A stretch of 64,000 nucleotides of DNA, taken from positions 1,576,883 to 1,640,882 of the forward strand of contig CM042181.1 of the NCBI GenBank assembly GCA_023376005.1, in the 5' to 3' direction. Positions 1 through 11,076 of this stretch are shown piece after piece. Made by a program: the position numbers and the translations under genes. The first letter of the stretch is position 1; each line of letters begins with the position of its first letter. Source of the DNA: Doryteuthis pealeii. Taxonomy: Eukaryota > Mollusca > Cephalopoda > Myopsida > Loliginidae. A model generated the notes under the pieces. The model was given only the letters and a program-made list of their open reading frames with translations, was not told where the DNA came from and searched no databases.

Positions 1-629
1 TATAAGCGCCAGCGTTGACTAAGTGGATAACGCATTCGGTGTGTCTGTTAGCAATGGCTAAGTGGAGAGCCGTAAAGCCTTCATCATCCTTATGAAATAT
101 ATTCGCGTCCTTACTCAGCAAAAAGCTACAAATCTCGCTGTTGGCAGTCGACACCATTAGAGGGGTCCTTCCCGAAAGCACGGTCGATTGATATCGGCTC
201 CCTGCGCTACTATCAGTTTCACGGCGGTTAGATTCCCAAGGAATGTGGCAATCATCAGCGGTGTGTTGACCCCATCAATGTTGTCGTTAATGTTGGATAG
301 ATGCGGCAGGATCATTTCGACCAATATTGAATTCGCCTCAATTATGGCAGCAGTGAGTGGGTGCCAACAACTTTTCCAGCGTTCGGACATTTTGTCGGAT
401 CCCTGAAGGAGAGAAAGTTGGAGAAGGTAGTCGGAGATTCCGACTTTGTTATTATTAACTGCCTCATAGAGAGGTATTATCCCAGAGATAGAAGAATTTA
501 AAACCTTGATGCGTTGTTCGGGCTGAAGGGTTTCGAAGATTTCCTTGATCTTGTCCAAGGAATTTGTCCTGATTAATCGGAGGATTCGTTTGACGATTCG
601 TATGACGAGGGTCGTGTTTTCTTGAGATG
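1..629 (-). pseudogene. FEM-1-like ankyrin gene G1, exon 2 (partial, frameshifted)
   Basis: Exon 2 of the first FEM-1-like copy, read leftward and cut by the window edge. It starts after a TTTCATTGCAG-type acceptor at 630 with the phase-1 start CA TCT shared by G2 and G4. Readable parts: an N-terminal helix pair ending in LQPEQRIKVLN, ankyrin repeats (PLMIATFLGN, ADINRP), then in another frame PLMVSTANSE, GFTALHLA and HLVNAGA. The frame changes once, near 171-176, where one base appears missing compared with G2; the first frame then stops at 157. FEM-1 proteins are CUL2-type ubiquitin-ligase substrate receptors; function here is inferred from family only. It could be a pseudogene or an assembly indel. 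Exon 1 is at 3089-3098. Confidence 0.75.
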
Positions 630-655
630 CTGCAATGAAAGAATATTATCCTTTA

Positions 656-720
656 AGTATTCGTATTCGGCATAAAATAACCCAGCTAGGGTTGATATGC
701 CATAAAACAACCAACCAATC
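656..720 (+). repeat. SINE-A tail fragment
   Basis: Tail end of the dispersed SINE-A family described at 2261-2845: GGTTGATATGCC followed by ATAAAACAACCAACC. The stretch 721-1020, inside the G1 intron, shows nothing else I can name. Confidence 0.5.
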
Positions 721-1027
721 ATATCTCTGGTTCAGAAAAAAAGTTTATTTTTAATTGTCGACTTTTATTTATAGGTGATATGGTATTTTTAACCTCAAAA
801 TAATTAAATCATATTAGATGTAGACCATATACTAAAAATGATGATAACCTTAATAGAAAATCAAATAGTTTGGAGGGGGGGAATTTTTTACGAATGTTTT
901 CAAATCCAGATTCAAACGAAAGGGAAAAAAACGAGAGAAGGCTTTTTGTCTGCTGCCTGTATATGCGGGGAACTTAAACTTATATGCGATATTCTAACTT
1001 AAATGAACCTATGCTCTCTCACTATAT

Positions 1028-1269
1028 ATATGAGGAAGAATGAATAAAGAAAAGGAAGAACAGAATGGATAATAAAAGATGAATTTAATCAATATCACTT
1101 ACACATGTGTTTATTATAATTTCATTTCATTTGTTTATTTAATGATAATAAGTTTGAACCGTGTACACAGAGATGAACTGACCGAAACGCATGTGTAAGT
1201 GATATTGATTAAATTCATCTTTTATTATCCATTCTGTTCTTTCGTTTCTTTATTCATTCTTCCTCATAT
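1028..1269. repeat. Foldback element F1
   Basis: Long imperfect inverted repeat. The left arm, from GAGGAAGAATGAATAAAG to the ATATCACTTACACATGTG block near 1110, is mirrored from about 1190 to 1267. The right side carries CCGAAACGCATGTGTAAG, which resembles the 3' half of a hammerhead core (GAAA, a palindromic stem III, then UA). The right end is the shared motif ATTGTCGGATTCATTTCC, followed by a CA microsatellite. Confidence 0.7.
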
Positions 1270-1325
1270 TGTCGGATTCATTTCCAATTCCATTTTTACA
1301 CACACACACACACATACACATAATT

Positions 1326-1632
1326 GGAGGATATGTGCTTAATTGAAGTCATACCTAATTTTGAAAATTAGTTAATAATTAATGAATTTAGGCGGGCATA
1401 TATGTTCAAATGTAAGGCTAAACAAATCGAGAAAATGTCAATCTCTGTATGCGCATTTCGACCTATATACAGGGATTGACAATTCGCATGTACATTTCGA
1501 CCTATATACAGGGATTGACATTTTCTCGATTTGTTTTGCCTTACATTTGAACATATATGCCCGCCTAAATTCATTAATTATTAACTAATTTTCAAAATTA
1601 GGTATGACTTCAATTAAGCATATATCCTCCAA
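1326..1632. repeat. Foldback element F2
   Basis: Inverted repeat with arms of roughly 120 bp: GGAGGATATGTGCTTAATTG on the left is mirrored by AAGCATATATCCTCC on the right. The arms include GGCGGGCATATATG and a GAAAATGTCAATC block. The central segment holds two short direct copies of a CATTTCGACCTATATACAG motif. The element lies between a CA repeat on the left and a TA repeat (1688-1726) on the right. A second copy is at 44757-44995. Confidence 0.75.
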
Positions 1633-1683
1633 AAATTGTCGGCTAAAAAGGCCATATAAAAAATAAACACATTGTTTACTTAC

Positions 1684-1687
<4 letters not shown>

Positions 1688-1726
<39 letters not shown>
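1688..1726. repeat. (TA)n microsatellite
   Basis: About 19 TA dinucleotides separating foldbacks F2 and F3. TA tracts flank nearly every foldback in this window. Confidence 0.95.
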
Positions 1727-1734
1727 TTGAAAAT

Positions 1735-2105
1735 GGAAGCGAATCCGCCGGTATGTTGAAATTAAAAATGAAGGAAAGAAAATGTTGAATGGATAAAATA
1801 GGATTTATTTTATTTTATTTTACTAACACGTGTTTCGGCCAGGAGTTTATCCATGCATACATCTATCTATTATTATTTTGATATTTCAACAATTTCATTT
1901 AAAACAATAAGGATTTACTCTGACGAAGGTCGTTATTTCTTTGTATACTAAAATTTTGTATGTTTTTCTATTATTGTTATTGTTATTTTGTATTTAAAAT
2001 AATAATAGATAGAATACATGTATGCATGGATAAACTCCTGTCCGAAACACGTGTCAGTTAGATAAATAAAATAAACCCTATTTTATCCATATTGTTCATT
2101 TTAAT
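1735..2105. repeat. Foldback element F3
   Basis: Imperfect inverted repeat. The left arm, about 1792-1860, contains ACACGTGTTTCGGCCAGG; the right arm, about 2018-2090, contains CCTGTCCGAAACACGTGTC. CCGAAACACGTGTC looks like the 3' half of a hammerhead ribozyme with a palindromic stem III, but no intact CUGANGA half is present. The left end carries the shared terminal motif in reverse (GCGAATCCGCCGGTATG) next to the TA tract. Confidence 0.65.
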
Positions 2106-2260
2106 ATCAATATAAATATTTCATATTAAATTCATTTTTATTTTCTTAATACTAAAATAAATATTTTCTATTAATTATAGATCATATACGAGTGAAATAC
2201 TCTTTATAGAAATCAAACAGTCGGTTGAAGTTATTTGTGTTAAATCTCTTCAAATCCCTA

Positions 2261-2845
2261 CCGCCCTGTGGTCTGGGGTGTTGGAATGCACCGACTGCAC
2301 CTCTGCAGACGGGTAAGACTCCCCCAATGGGGCCGCCTGTTGGTCGTGCATGGTGATCCGTGATGCTTAAGGATAGAACCCAGGTGGTTGAGCAGTTCAT
2401 GACTTGCAATGCTCCACTTTGGTCCTATCTTGGGATAGACGGGCGGTCGGAAAGGCCCCCTCCAATCAATCAGCTGGTCACGTCAAGCCCTAGTACCTAT
2501 TTGATGGCCCCAGCCATATTGCCCTTATGGCAAGCCCCAACCCCTTTTTATCATATGGGTGATAGAAGGCGGTGGCTGAGGGTCTACATGTCCTGGGAAT
2601 GCCGTTAAACTATCGGTGGTGAGGTTCCAGTTTTGGAAGTTTGGGGAATGTGGAGCACCCCTTCATCACCCTTGCTCCCTGGTCCACTCTGACCCGGAGT
2701 GGTAGTACCTATTAGGGTCCCATCTACGGGTTAATAGAAAAACATGTGTTTATAAATAAAATTGATTATCCATTAAGAATTACTATTTCAAAACTTTATC
2801 AGCATTAAATGACCCACTGGGTTGATATGCCGTAAAACAAACTAA
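2261..2845 (+). mobile_element. SINE-A copy (about 585 bp)
   Basis: Best reference copy of the commonest dispersed repeat here. The head CCGCCCTGT..GGGGTGTTGG is followed by a GC-rich body (CTGCACCTCTGCAG, a GTAAGACTCCC box that could be a degenerate Pol III B box, GACCCGGAGTGGTAG). It then passes into an AT-rich section ending TTGATATGCCGTAAAACAAA. The tail of short AAAAC/CAAAC units suggests retroposition. I infer a long SINE from size, copy number and tail; a tRNA origin for the head is uncertain. At least a dozen copies occur in the window in both orientations. Confidence 0.7.
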
Positions 2846-3088
2846 CCACACCAGGTGATAAGTCCATTACAATTGAATATTTTACCCTTTAAAATAATCA
2901 TTCCAAGGGACTGAACTCTCATTTTAATTTATGACTTAAATCATTATCCAATGCAATTTCCATAGTAAAAAATCTACAATTTCAAATTGTACATTTTACA
3001 ATATCACATTTTTTTCCTTGAGAGTAAACCTCTGTAACTATCAAATCCCGACTTAGATGAAAGGAAAAAAATTCGAAAAGTAACTTAC

Positions 3089-3098
3089 CTTCAGCCAT
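3089..3098 (-). CDS. G1 exon 1 (start codon and donor)
   Basis: On the minus strand the sequence reads ATGGCTGAAG followed by GTAAGT, a consensus splice donor. The ten coding bases end in phase 1, which is exactly the phase needed by the G1 exon 2 acceptor at 630. The same ten-base exon and flanks occur upstream of G2, G3 and G4 in matching orientation, so this is very probably the true first exon. The intron would be about 2.46 kb and holds foldback elements and a SINE. Confidence 0.68.
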
Positions 3099-3600
3099 TT
3101 TATACCGTTTTTGCTTTAATATAGAACTTTTTACTCTATTGTAAATCCAAGCGTTTAAGAATTAAAAGACTTATAAGTATAGATAGGTAATAGAAATTTT
3201 AAATAGTTAAAAGGTAAATCAACAACAGCTTAAACTGTGTAGCGTAACATATACACTTCAAAAGCAAATAATGCAGCAACAATAACTTTGAAAACTGAGC
3301 CGTTGTCAACTCCTAATACCTACGTTACCATCGGTAAAGGGTTAAAAATATATTGATATATAAAAATGACAGTTTAAAAATGTATATGGTTAACTTTTAT
3401 AGGATTTTATTACTTAAAGAAAAAAGAAGAAAAAAAAACATTGGATGCGACCAAATCAAGTAAGTCCGTTTCGTCATCATCCGGGTACCAGCATACAGGC
3501 CATACTTTGAAAACTACACTTCCATCTTATGACACGTTCGATCCTTACTGGCGGCTGTTCAATTCAGACTAGATTTTTTTTATCGCATTACTATATCTCA
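3099..3600 (-). promoter_or_regulatory. G1 upstream (promoter) region
   Basis: About 500 bp directly upstream of the G1 start codon, conserved with the regions upstream of G2, G3, G4 and G5. Shared landmarks are a TATAAAATGG-like sequence at the start codon, a TAATACCTACGTT..CCGTCGG block, an AAATGACA..TTAAAAATGTATATGG block, a CGTCATCATCCGG block and a CACGTTCGATCCTTACTGG block. Promoter function is inferred from conservation and position, not from a proven start site. Confidence 0.5.
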
Positions 3601-4783
3601 GAGGTATTATAAACAACCCTGGATAGTTTGGTCTGTGCTAGAATCAATTCCAATATAATCAAATTTATTAGCATTAACAGGAAGTAGGTTTTTTTTGTCA
3701 ATTAAAAGGAGAGCTCTCTCATTTCGTTTTGAATTCAGAGTTTTCCTCTTTGTCATATCAAGGTTAAAGAGTCAAGTCTTTAGAACCTATCACACAGTTA
3801 AAAACAACAACTCTTTCAAGGCTAGCGTAAATCATACAGTTTAAAAGCTGATAATAGAGCGACAATAACATTGATAACTGAGTCGTTTTCAGCACTTAAT
3901 ACCTATTTTTCCGTCGGTGAAGGATAAAAATATATTGATATATAAAAATGACATGTTAAAAATGTATATTGTTAACTTTTATTACTTAAATAAATAAAAA
4001 AAAAACATTGGATGCGACCAAATCAAGTAAGGGGGTTTCGTCATTATCCGGAATCTCACACGTTCGATCCTTACTTGCCGCTGTTCAATCCAGACTAGAT
4101 TTTTTTCTCGCATTACTATATCTCATAGATATATTATAATAAACCCTGGACAGTTTGGTCTGTGTTATAATCAATTTCAGTGTTATCATTTTATTAGTAT
4201 TAACAGGAAAAAATTTTTTGTCAATTAAAAGGAGAGCTCTCATTTCGTTAATTTCGACAAGTTACAAGGTTAAAGAGCCCAGTCTTTAGAACCTATCACA
4301 CAGTTAAAAACAACAACTGCTTTAAGGCTAGCGTAAATCATACAGTTTAAAAGCTGATAATAGAGCAACAATAACTTCGGTAACTGAGTCGTTGTCAGCT
4401 CTTAATACATATCTTTCCGTCAGTGAAGGATAAAAATATATTGATATATAAAAATGACAGGTTAAAAATGTATATGGTTAATTTTATAGGCTTTTATTAC
4501 ATAAAGAAAAACTTAAAAAAACTATTGGATGCGACCAAATTAAGTAGGGGGTTCGTCATTATCCGGCTTCTGCTTAAAGGTTAGAGTTAAAAATCTAAAC
4601 TTCCATGTTATCACACGTTCGATCCTTACTGGCGGCTGTTCAATCCAGATTAGTTTTTTTTTCTCGCATTATATACATATATATTATAATAAACCTTGAC
4701 AGTTTGGTCTGTGCTAGAATCAATTTAAGTATAATCAAACTGATTAGTATTAGCAGGTTTGTTTTGTTTTTTTTTTGTTTTTT
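3601..4783 (-). repeat. Tandem copies of the FEM-1-like upstream region
   Basis: Two further truncated copies of the G1 upstream region follow one another. The block TTTAGAACCTATCACACAGTT recurs at about 3779 and 4286, the GGCTAGCGTAAATCATACAG block at about 3822 and 4324, and TTCGATCC with GGCTGTTCAATCCAG at about 4069 and 4618. Neither copy carries the ATG-donor exon, so they look like duplicated promoter segments without a gene. Confidence 0.6.
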
Positions 4784-5359
4784 TTTACGGCATATCAACC
4801 TCAGTGGGTCATTTAATGCCGACAAAGTTTTGAAATACATTCATTCTTAATGGATAATAAATTTTGTTTATTAATGTTTTTTATAGTTAACCCATAGATG
4901 GGACCCTAACAGGTACTACCACTCCTGGTCAGAGTGGATCAGGGAACAATGGTGATGAAGGGGTGCTCCATATTCTCAAAACCCCAGAACTGGAACCTTA
5001 CCATCAGATAGAGTTTAACGTCATTCCGAGGACATGTAGACCCTCAGTCACCGCCTTCTAGCACCAATATGATAAAAAGGGGTTGGGGCTTGCCATAAGG
5101 GCAATAGGGTTGGAGCAATCAAATAGGTGCTAGGGCTTGACATGACCAGTCGATTGATCGGAGGGGCCTCTCCGACCGACCGTCTAGCCCAAGTAAGGAC
5201 CAAAGTGGATAATTGCATGTCATGGACTGCTCATCCACCTGGGATCTATCCTTAAGCATCATGGGTCGCCACTCACGGCCAATAGGCGGTCCCACTGGGG
5301 GAGTCTTACCCCTCTGCAGAGGTGCAGTCGTGCATTCTAACGCCCCACCGACAGGGCGG
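4784..5359 (-). mobile_element. SINE-A copy
   Basis: Full-length minus-strand copy inserted in the tandem promoter array, from TTTACGGCATATCAACC on the left to ACCGACAGGGCGG on the right. Confidence 0.7.
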
Positions 5360-5364
5360 AGTAT

Positions 5365-5625
5365 TAACAGGAAGTAGTTTTTTGTCAATCGAGAGGAGAG
5401 CTCTCCCATTTCGTTTTGAATTCAGAGTTTTCCTCTTCTCGAACAGTTGCCATATAAAGGTTAAAGAGCCCAGTCTTTAGAATCTATCACACAAACGGTT
5501 TTAAGCCTAGCGTAAATCATACAGTTTAAAAGCTGATAATGGAGCAACAATGACTTCGATAACTGAGTTGTTGTCAGCACTTAATACCCGTTTCCCTCGT
5601 TGAAGGGTTAAAATATATTGATATA
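5365..5625 (-). repeat. Further partial FEM-1-like upstream region
   Basis: Continues the tandem promoter-like array: GAGCCCAGTCTTTAGAATC, CCTAGCGTAAATCATACAG and GATAACTGAGTTGTTG match the earlier units. It is interrupted by a mariner remnant at 5626 and resumes at about 6105-6330 with the AAAAGCATTGAGTG..CGTCATTATCC and CACGTTCGATCC blocks. Confidence 0.5.
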
Positions 5626-5910
5626 CAGGGTGTGCAAATGTAGGGATACAGTTATAAAAAGGGAAACATATATATTACTTATTATATTATTATACAAACA
5701 AACAAACGTTACATATACATGTCATAAAAAGCACATGTAGCAAAAACTCTAAGTTCTCAGGTAATCAAATTGCCTCAGAGTTCACACACTCCTCTAATTG
5801 AGAACAGACATTCATGCACACTCTGGAACAAAGGTCTTTATCAACATCAATTTCCTGACAAGCCTCCAATATAAACTGAATCATGTCTTCAATAGTGCGG
5901 GGCTAGCGCG
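5626..5910 (-). mobile_element. Mariner-like DNA transposon 3' remnant
   Basis: The left end TA-CAGGGTGTGCAAATGTAG looks like a Tc1/mariner-type terminal repeat preceded by the TA target. On the minus strand a 42-codon open stretch (5893 down to the TGA at 5765) contains DLCSRVCMNVCSQLEECVNS, which resembles the extreme C-terminus of mariner-type transposases. The rest of the transposase is missing. The right boundary is unclear. Confidence 0.45.
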
Positions 5911-6330
5911 GGAAACCCTTATCCTTTACAGTTCCCCCCCCCCAAAAAAAAAATTGCCAATTTACCTGAAGTGAATAAAAGGAAATGATTAAATCTACAT
6001 CCATTTTTATTACTTAAGATATGTCAATTTCACTTCATTATAATATGACATTAATTTCACTGATGTGACACTACAGTATACCTACTTTTGCTCCTCCACT
6101 CCTTTATAAAAATTACATATTAACAATGTATATGATTAATTTTTATAGGCTTTTATTACTTCAATTAAAAAGAAAAGCATTGAGTGAGACCAAAATCAAG
6201 TAATTTCGTCATTATCCGGGTTCCTGCTTACAGGTCATACATTAAAAACTACACTTCCATGTTATTACACGTTCGATCCTTACTGTCGGCTTTTCAATCC
6301 AGATGAGATTTTTTTCTCGCAACATCAGTT

Positions 6331-6837
6331 GATTCTCTTGGGATATGCAATTGTTCTTCTTTTTTTCTCAACGAGACTAATGTAGTGAACAAATTTAAAT
6401 CCCCCTTAGGAGATTGTTTTATGTCTTAAGACGCCCTAGTGCCAAACCTGTTCTAGTATTGATTTATTTATTTTTTACATATGTTCCGTCATTGAATCTC
6501 TTTTCAAAAATGTAAAATTCATTTTCATACAGAAAAAAAAAATTACCAAGAAATTTGTACGGGGGATCAATACGCGAAACAAAAACTAACAAAAAAATGA
6601 TTAGCCTTTTCAATTTAATAGACACAAAGTTCTTTTTATTTCATTTATCGAAAGTTTTATTAAAATTGGATAGTTAGTTTATCTTAGATGATTTTTTAGA
6701 AGAATATCCTGTGATACCCTTTAGTAGAAGGCGTGAGAAATTGAGCATACCTACTGTGTACTGTCTTGAACACATCCTGCAAGTAGTACCGTAAAAACGG
6801 CAGCTGTACGACCACTTACCCCCCATCTCATAAACCA
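6331..6837. other. AT-rich stretch, one weak repeat
   Basis: About 6335-6430 resembles the degenerate repeat units at 7170-8215 (TTGGGATATGCAATTG, CTTAGGAGATTG). Nothing else recognised. Confidence 0.4.
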
Positions 6838-7103
6838 AGTAAGATGAGCTGGAACCTGGAGAATTAAAGACAATCTCATTAGCAACATTCTCCTATGGAC
6901 TACAGCTCATGGACACGCCAGTGTTGGCCTACCAGCGAAAGTTACATTAATCAACTCTGCATGGACACTGGATGTCGTCGAGAAGACTTACCAAGCGTGA
7001 TGACACTAGGGACTGATAGTGAGAGAGAGTCAAAGGAATCCATGCTATCAGCACGCCTTGATGCTGCTGCTTTGTTATTTCTTATCAAAGACTTTTCCTG
7101 CTA
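6838..7103 (+). pseudogene. Non-LTR retrotransposon (LINE) polyprotein tail
   Basis: In one frame the translation reads AGTWRIKDNLISN, ILLWTTAHGHASVG; after a frameshift near 6935 it reads ESYINQLCMDTGCRREDLPS. This pattern (RWAG, LLW.P.HG, a YI..L..DTG block, EDLP.AM) is typical of the region after the reverse transcriptase in RTE/CR1-like LINEs. Frameshift and lost flanks mark it as dead. The LINE family is inferred from remembered patterns, not from a search. Confidence 0.55.
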
Positions 7104-7169
7104 ACAGTTGGATGGTTGCAATAAAAATTAGTTAATATTAACAAAAAAATAATTAAAATTAGGGTTAAA

Positions 7170-8215
7170 TCCTACTTAACGAACATAAAGTCTGGGTTAA
7201 CATCAATTTTCGTGTTTAAAAATGAAACATCATTAATCCAATTGACTCTCATGTGTGTTTTTATTTTTTTTATTTTTTTTTTTTTTTAAATCAAACACTT
7301 TTCAATCATTTCCCAAATTGTGATACTGCACAATTCCAGGTTGAAAGAACTAAGTGTATATTTAGTGGTGCGATTGATTGATTTTAACGGCATGTCAACC
7401 TGTCTATAGTTATTTACATAGAGAGGTTAGGGAATCGCGTGCATTGTATATTTATATTTACATTTATGTAATTGTTTAAGAGAGGGTTTTTTCACACATT
7501 TATATGTTATAAATATTTGGTCTATGTTAACAAACTTTCCTTTTAAAAATGAAACTATTAATCCAATTTATTCTTTTGGGATGAGCAACTAATTTCCTTT
7601 CCTTAACGAGAATAATGAAGTGTACAATTTTAAATACCCCTTAGGGGATATTCTAAAAAGTCTGGGTTAACATGAATTTTCGTCTTTAAAAATAAAACAT
7701 TATTAATCCAATTTATTCTTTTGGGATGAGCAACTGATTTTTCCTTAAGGAGACTGATGTAGTGTAAAAATTTAATTGTCCCTTAGAGATTGTTTCTCAA
7801 AAAAGTCTGAGTTAATATAAATTAAAGAACTAAGTGTATGTTTAGTGGTGTGATTGATTGATTTTAACGGCATGTCAACCTGTGTACGGTTATTTTAGAT
7901 AAAAAGGTTAGGGAATCGCGTTCATTGTATATTTATATTTACATATATGTTGTTGTATAAGATTTTTTCCCACACATATATATAGTATAAAATATTTGGT
8001 TTGGGTTAACAAATTTTCGTGTTTAAAAAATTAAACATTATTAATCCAATTGATTATTTTGAGACGAGCAATTTATTTTTTTCTCAAGGACACTAATGAA
8101 GTGTACACATTTAAATGCCCCTTAGGAGATTGTTTCTCTAAGAATTCCGAGTTAACATACATTTTCGTGTTTAAAAATGAAACATTATTACTCCAATTGA
8201 TTCTTTTGTTTTGTT
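7170..8215 (+). repeat. Degenerate tandem repeats (about 130-150 bp unit)
   Basis: Units begin near 7188, 7520, 7656, 7798, 7995 and 8141. Shared blocks are GTCTGGGTTAACAT, TTTCGTGTTTAAAAATGAAAC, ATTAATCCAATTGATTC, TGGGATGAGCAACT, AATGTAGTGTACA and CCCCTTAGGAGATTGTTTCTC. Two units also share GTGATTGATTGATTTTAACGG. No coding potential seen. Confidence 0.6.
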
Positions 8216-8218
8216 TTG

Positions 8219-8788
8219 TTTTACGGCATATCAACCTCAGTGGGTTATTTAATGCTATAAAGTTTTGAAATAAATCAATTAATGGATAATACAATTTTTT
8301 TCTTAAATACATTTTCTATTTAACCCATAGATGGGACCCTAACAGGTACTACCACTCCGGGTCAGAGTGGACCAGGGAGCAATGGGGATGAAGGGGTGCT
8401 CCTCATTCCCCAAACCTCCAAAACTAAAACCTCACCATCAGATAGAGTTTAACGTCATTTCCAGGACATGTAGACCCTCAGTCACCGCCTTCTAGCACCC
8501 ATATGATAAAAAGGGGTTAGGGTTTGCCATAAGGGCAATAGGATTGGGAAAATCATATAGGTGCTAGGGCTTGACGTGATCAGCCGATTGATCGGAGGGG
8601 TCCTCTCCGACTGCCCTTCTCACCTAAGTAAGCGTCAAAGTAGAGTTTTGCAGGTCATGGACTGCTCAGTCACCAAGACTCCGTCCTTAAGCATCACGAG
8701 TCGCCACACACTGCCAATAGGTCGCCCCATTTGGGGGAATCTTAGCCCCTGCAGAGGTGTACTCTAACGCACCAGCCGACAGGGCGCG
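8219..8788 (-). mobile_element. SINE-A copy
   Basis: Nearly full-length minus-strand copy; TTACGGCATATCAACC on the left, AGCCGACAGGGCG on the right. Confidence 0.7.
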
Positions 8789-8904
8789 TCAATGTTTGAT
8801 TTGAAATTGCTACATTCAATCAAGAGAATTGCTTTCAAATGTTTATCAGTCAATTACGTTGATTTAACATATTTCACTTTTGAAAAGACTTTACCAAACA
8901 AATT

Positions 8905-8990
8905 CAAGTACCATTGGTGGACCTGATAAAATGCGCTCGCGGGCCAAAACCGGCCCGTGGGCCGTAGTTTGATGATCCCCGCACTAGAGT
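8905..8990 (-). mobile_element. hAT-like terminal fragment
   Basis: The minus strand reads AGTGCGGGGATCATCAAAC, then GGCCCACGGGCCGG and GGCCCGCGAGCGC. Starting AGTG and describing GGCC/CGCG runs after about 20 bp is typical of non-autonomous hAT ends. No second end or target duplication was found. The rest of 8789-9078 is unassigned. Confidence 0.35.
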
Positions 8991-9078
8991 TGAACGTCTC
9001 ACAAAATGAAAAGAAAGAAAGAAAGAGATTTAGATCATGATTATTATATTTGTTACTTATTGAAATATATTATATCTA

Positions 9079-9703
9079 CTAGCAAATATATGCACCCTCC
9101 GGGTGCAAGTATTTAAGTTTTAATGTAATAAAATATCGTATTAAATTAGAAAGGCTAATGAAACTAAATAAGAATGCAGATAAAAAGATTTGAAACAGAG
9201 GGAGTATAATCGAAAATTAGAACAACTGAAACTTACTCTTCCATCACTCTCGTCTTTCATTGTATTTTTTCTAATTTAGGTATTTAGTTAAAAGAGGAAG
9301 TAAAGAATAAAATGACAGTTATTTTTTTCTTGTTAATAGATTTCATTTAAGATTCATTGAAGAGATTTTTAGTTATATTATTAAATAAAACCAAACATTA
9401 GAAATCAATAACACTGAGCATATATTTATTAAATCGATTTTTTTAAATATCAATATCAAATTAACCTTCCCGTTCACACTGTAAACTGCTATTTTGCTGT
9501 ATATATAAATATAATTGCATGTTGTTAGTATGTAATATGGTTAACAGTCTTAATAATGTAAAACAAATTTATTAATAATTGAGCTTGAAATAAAAATAAA
9601 ATCTTTGAGAATGTGATATTAATAATACAGGGAATTGGGACTTGAGTAGTAATATAGTTTCGGTTACAGACAGAAAAACACACAATCTTCCATTATAATA
9701 AGA
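9079..9703 (-). mobile_element. Helitron-1 copy H1
   Basis: Non-autonomous Helitron in minus orientation. On the minus strand it starts TCTTATTATAATGGAAGATTG and ends with the hairpin GCACCCGGAGGGTGC, a 9-nt spacer and CTAG. It is flanked by A on the 5' side and T on the 3' side with no target duplication. These are the diagnostic Helitron ends (5' TC, 3' hairpin plus CTRR, insertion between A and T). The interior is AT-rich and non-coding. Confidence 0.85.
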
Positions 9704-9984
9704 TATACTACATAAGATATATGGATATATCGACACATATACTGTGTATGCGTGTGTCTGTATCCAAAACTACGACGGTAATTTCAGGATATAAGTATCT
9801 TTATCAAAGGGTATTTAATTTATAGTCGATATCATAAGTTAATTTATATATGCTCTGAAAGTAGTACGCTAGAAAAGACAGTCCAACGTTTTTTTTTTTA
9901 AATTTGATAAATTGTTTTATATATAGATTGTTTCATTTCAATATATATCTAAAGTTGTCTAACGTAACGAGTTTTACGAAAAAA
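9704..9984. other. Spacer between inverted Helitrons
   Basis: AT-rich; no gene or repeat recognised. Confidence 0.4.
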
Positions 9985-10618
9985 TCTTATTATAATGGAG
10001 ATTGTGCGTTTTTCTGTCTGTAACCGAAACTATATTACTACTCAAGTAACAATTCCCTTTGTTATTTACGTCACATTCTCCATGATTTTATTTTCATTTA
10101 AACCTCAATTATTAATAAAATTGTTTTTAGATTATTAATACTGTTGACCATATCTACATACTAACAATATGCAGTTGTATTTATATATACAACAAAATAG
10201 CGGTTTGTAGTGTGAATGGGAAAGTTAATTTGCATATTGATATTAAAAATTTGATTTTAATAAATATATGCTTAGTATTATTGATTTCTAATTTTTTGGT
10301 TTTATCTTAATGAATATAAGCAAAAATCTCTTCAATAAATCTTAAAAGAAATCCCTTAACAAGAGGAAATAACTAATATTATTCTTTACTTCCTATTTTA
10401 ACTAAACAGTTAAATTAGGAAAATTTAACAATGAAAGACGGGAGTAAGGGAAAATGATGGAATAGTTTCAAAGCTGTTCTATTTTTCAATCTTACTCCCT
10501 CTGTTCCAAATCTTTTTATCTACATTCTTATTCAGTTTCATTAGCCTTTCTAATTTAATGATATTTTATTATATTAAAACTTAAATACTTGCACCCGGAG
10601 GGTGCATATATTTGCTAG
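9985..10618 (+). mobile_element. Helitron-1 copy H2
   Basis: Full-length 634-bp plus-strand copy: A|TCTTATTATAATGGAGATTG at the 5' end, GCACCCGGAGGGTGC hairpin then ATATATTTGCTAG|T at the 3' end. It forms a head-to-head inverted pair with H1, 281 bp away. Confidence 0.88.
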
Positions 10619-11012
10619 TATTTACAAAGAAGAAATCATTATATAATCTTGTATATATAGGATATCATATATTACACTGGTTTACAAAAAATATTTTTGT
10701 CTGAGGCAAGAATGTGAATAGGTGTTTTTTACTAATTTGGGTGTTAATTTATAAACAGTTTTGCTCTATGACCTCTAGTTTTCTGTCTTTTAATACGTGC
10801 TTATTTCAACAGTTGCAGGAGCTTATTACAAATAAAAAGAGGATAGATAAAGAACATTGACGGAATAAATATAATTGGATGACACAATGTACACAATTCA
10901 TAGTACCGCAGACGGTTAGAAATGCGTTTTCTTAGATGATCTGCTGACTGCCAGCGCACTACTGGCTGTTGATGGAGACGTGTTGGCTACGCTTAACTGC
11001 CAAAATCCGTCT

Positions 11013-11076
<64 letters not shown>

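Noticed and set aside
2182..2608. 75-82 codon frames in SINE-A copies
   Set aside because: The same frames recur, broken differently, in each SINE-A copy; no selection for coding.
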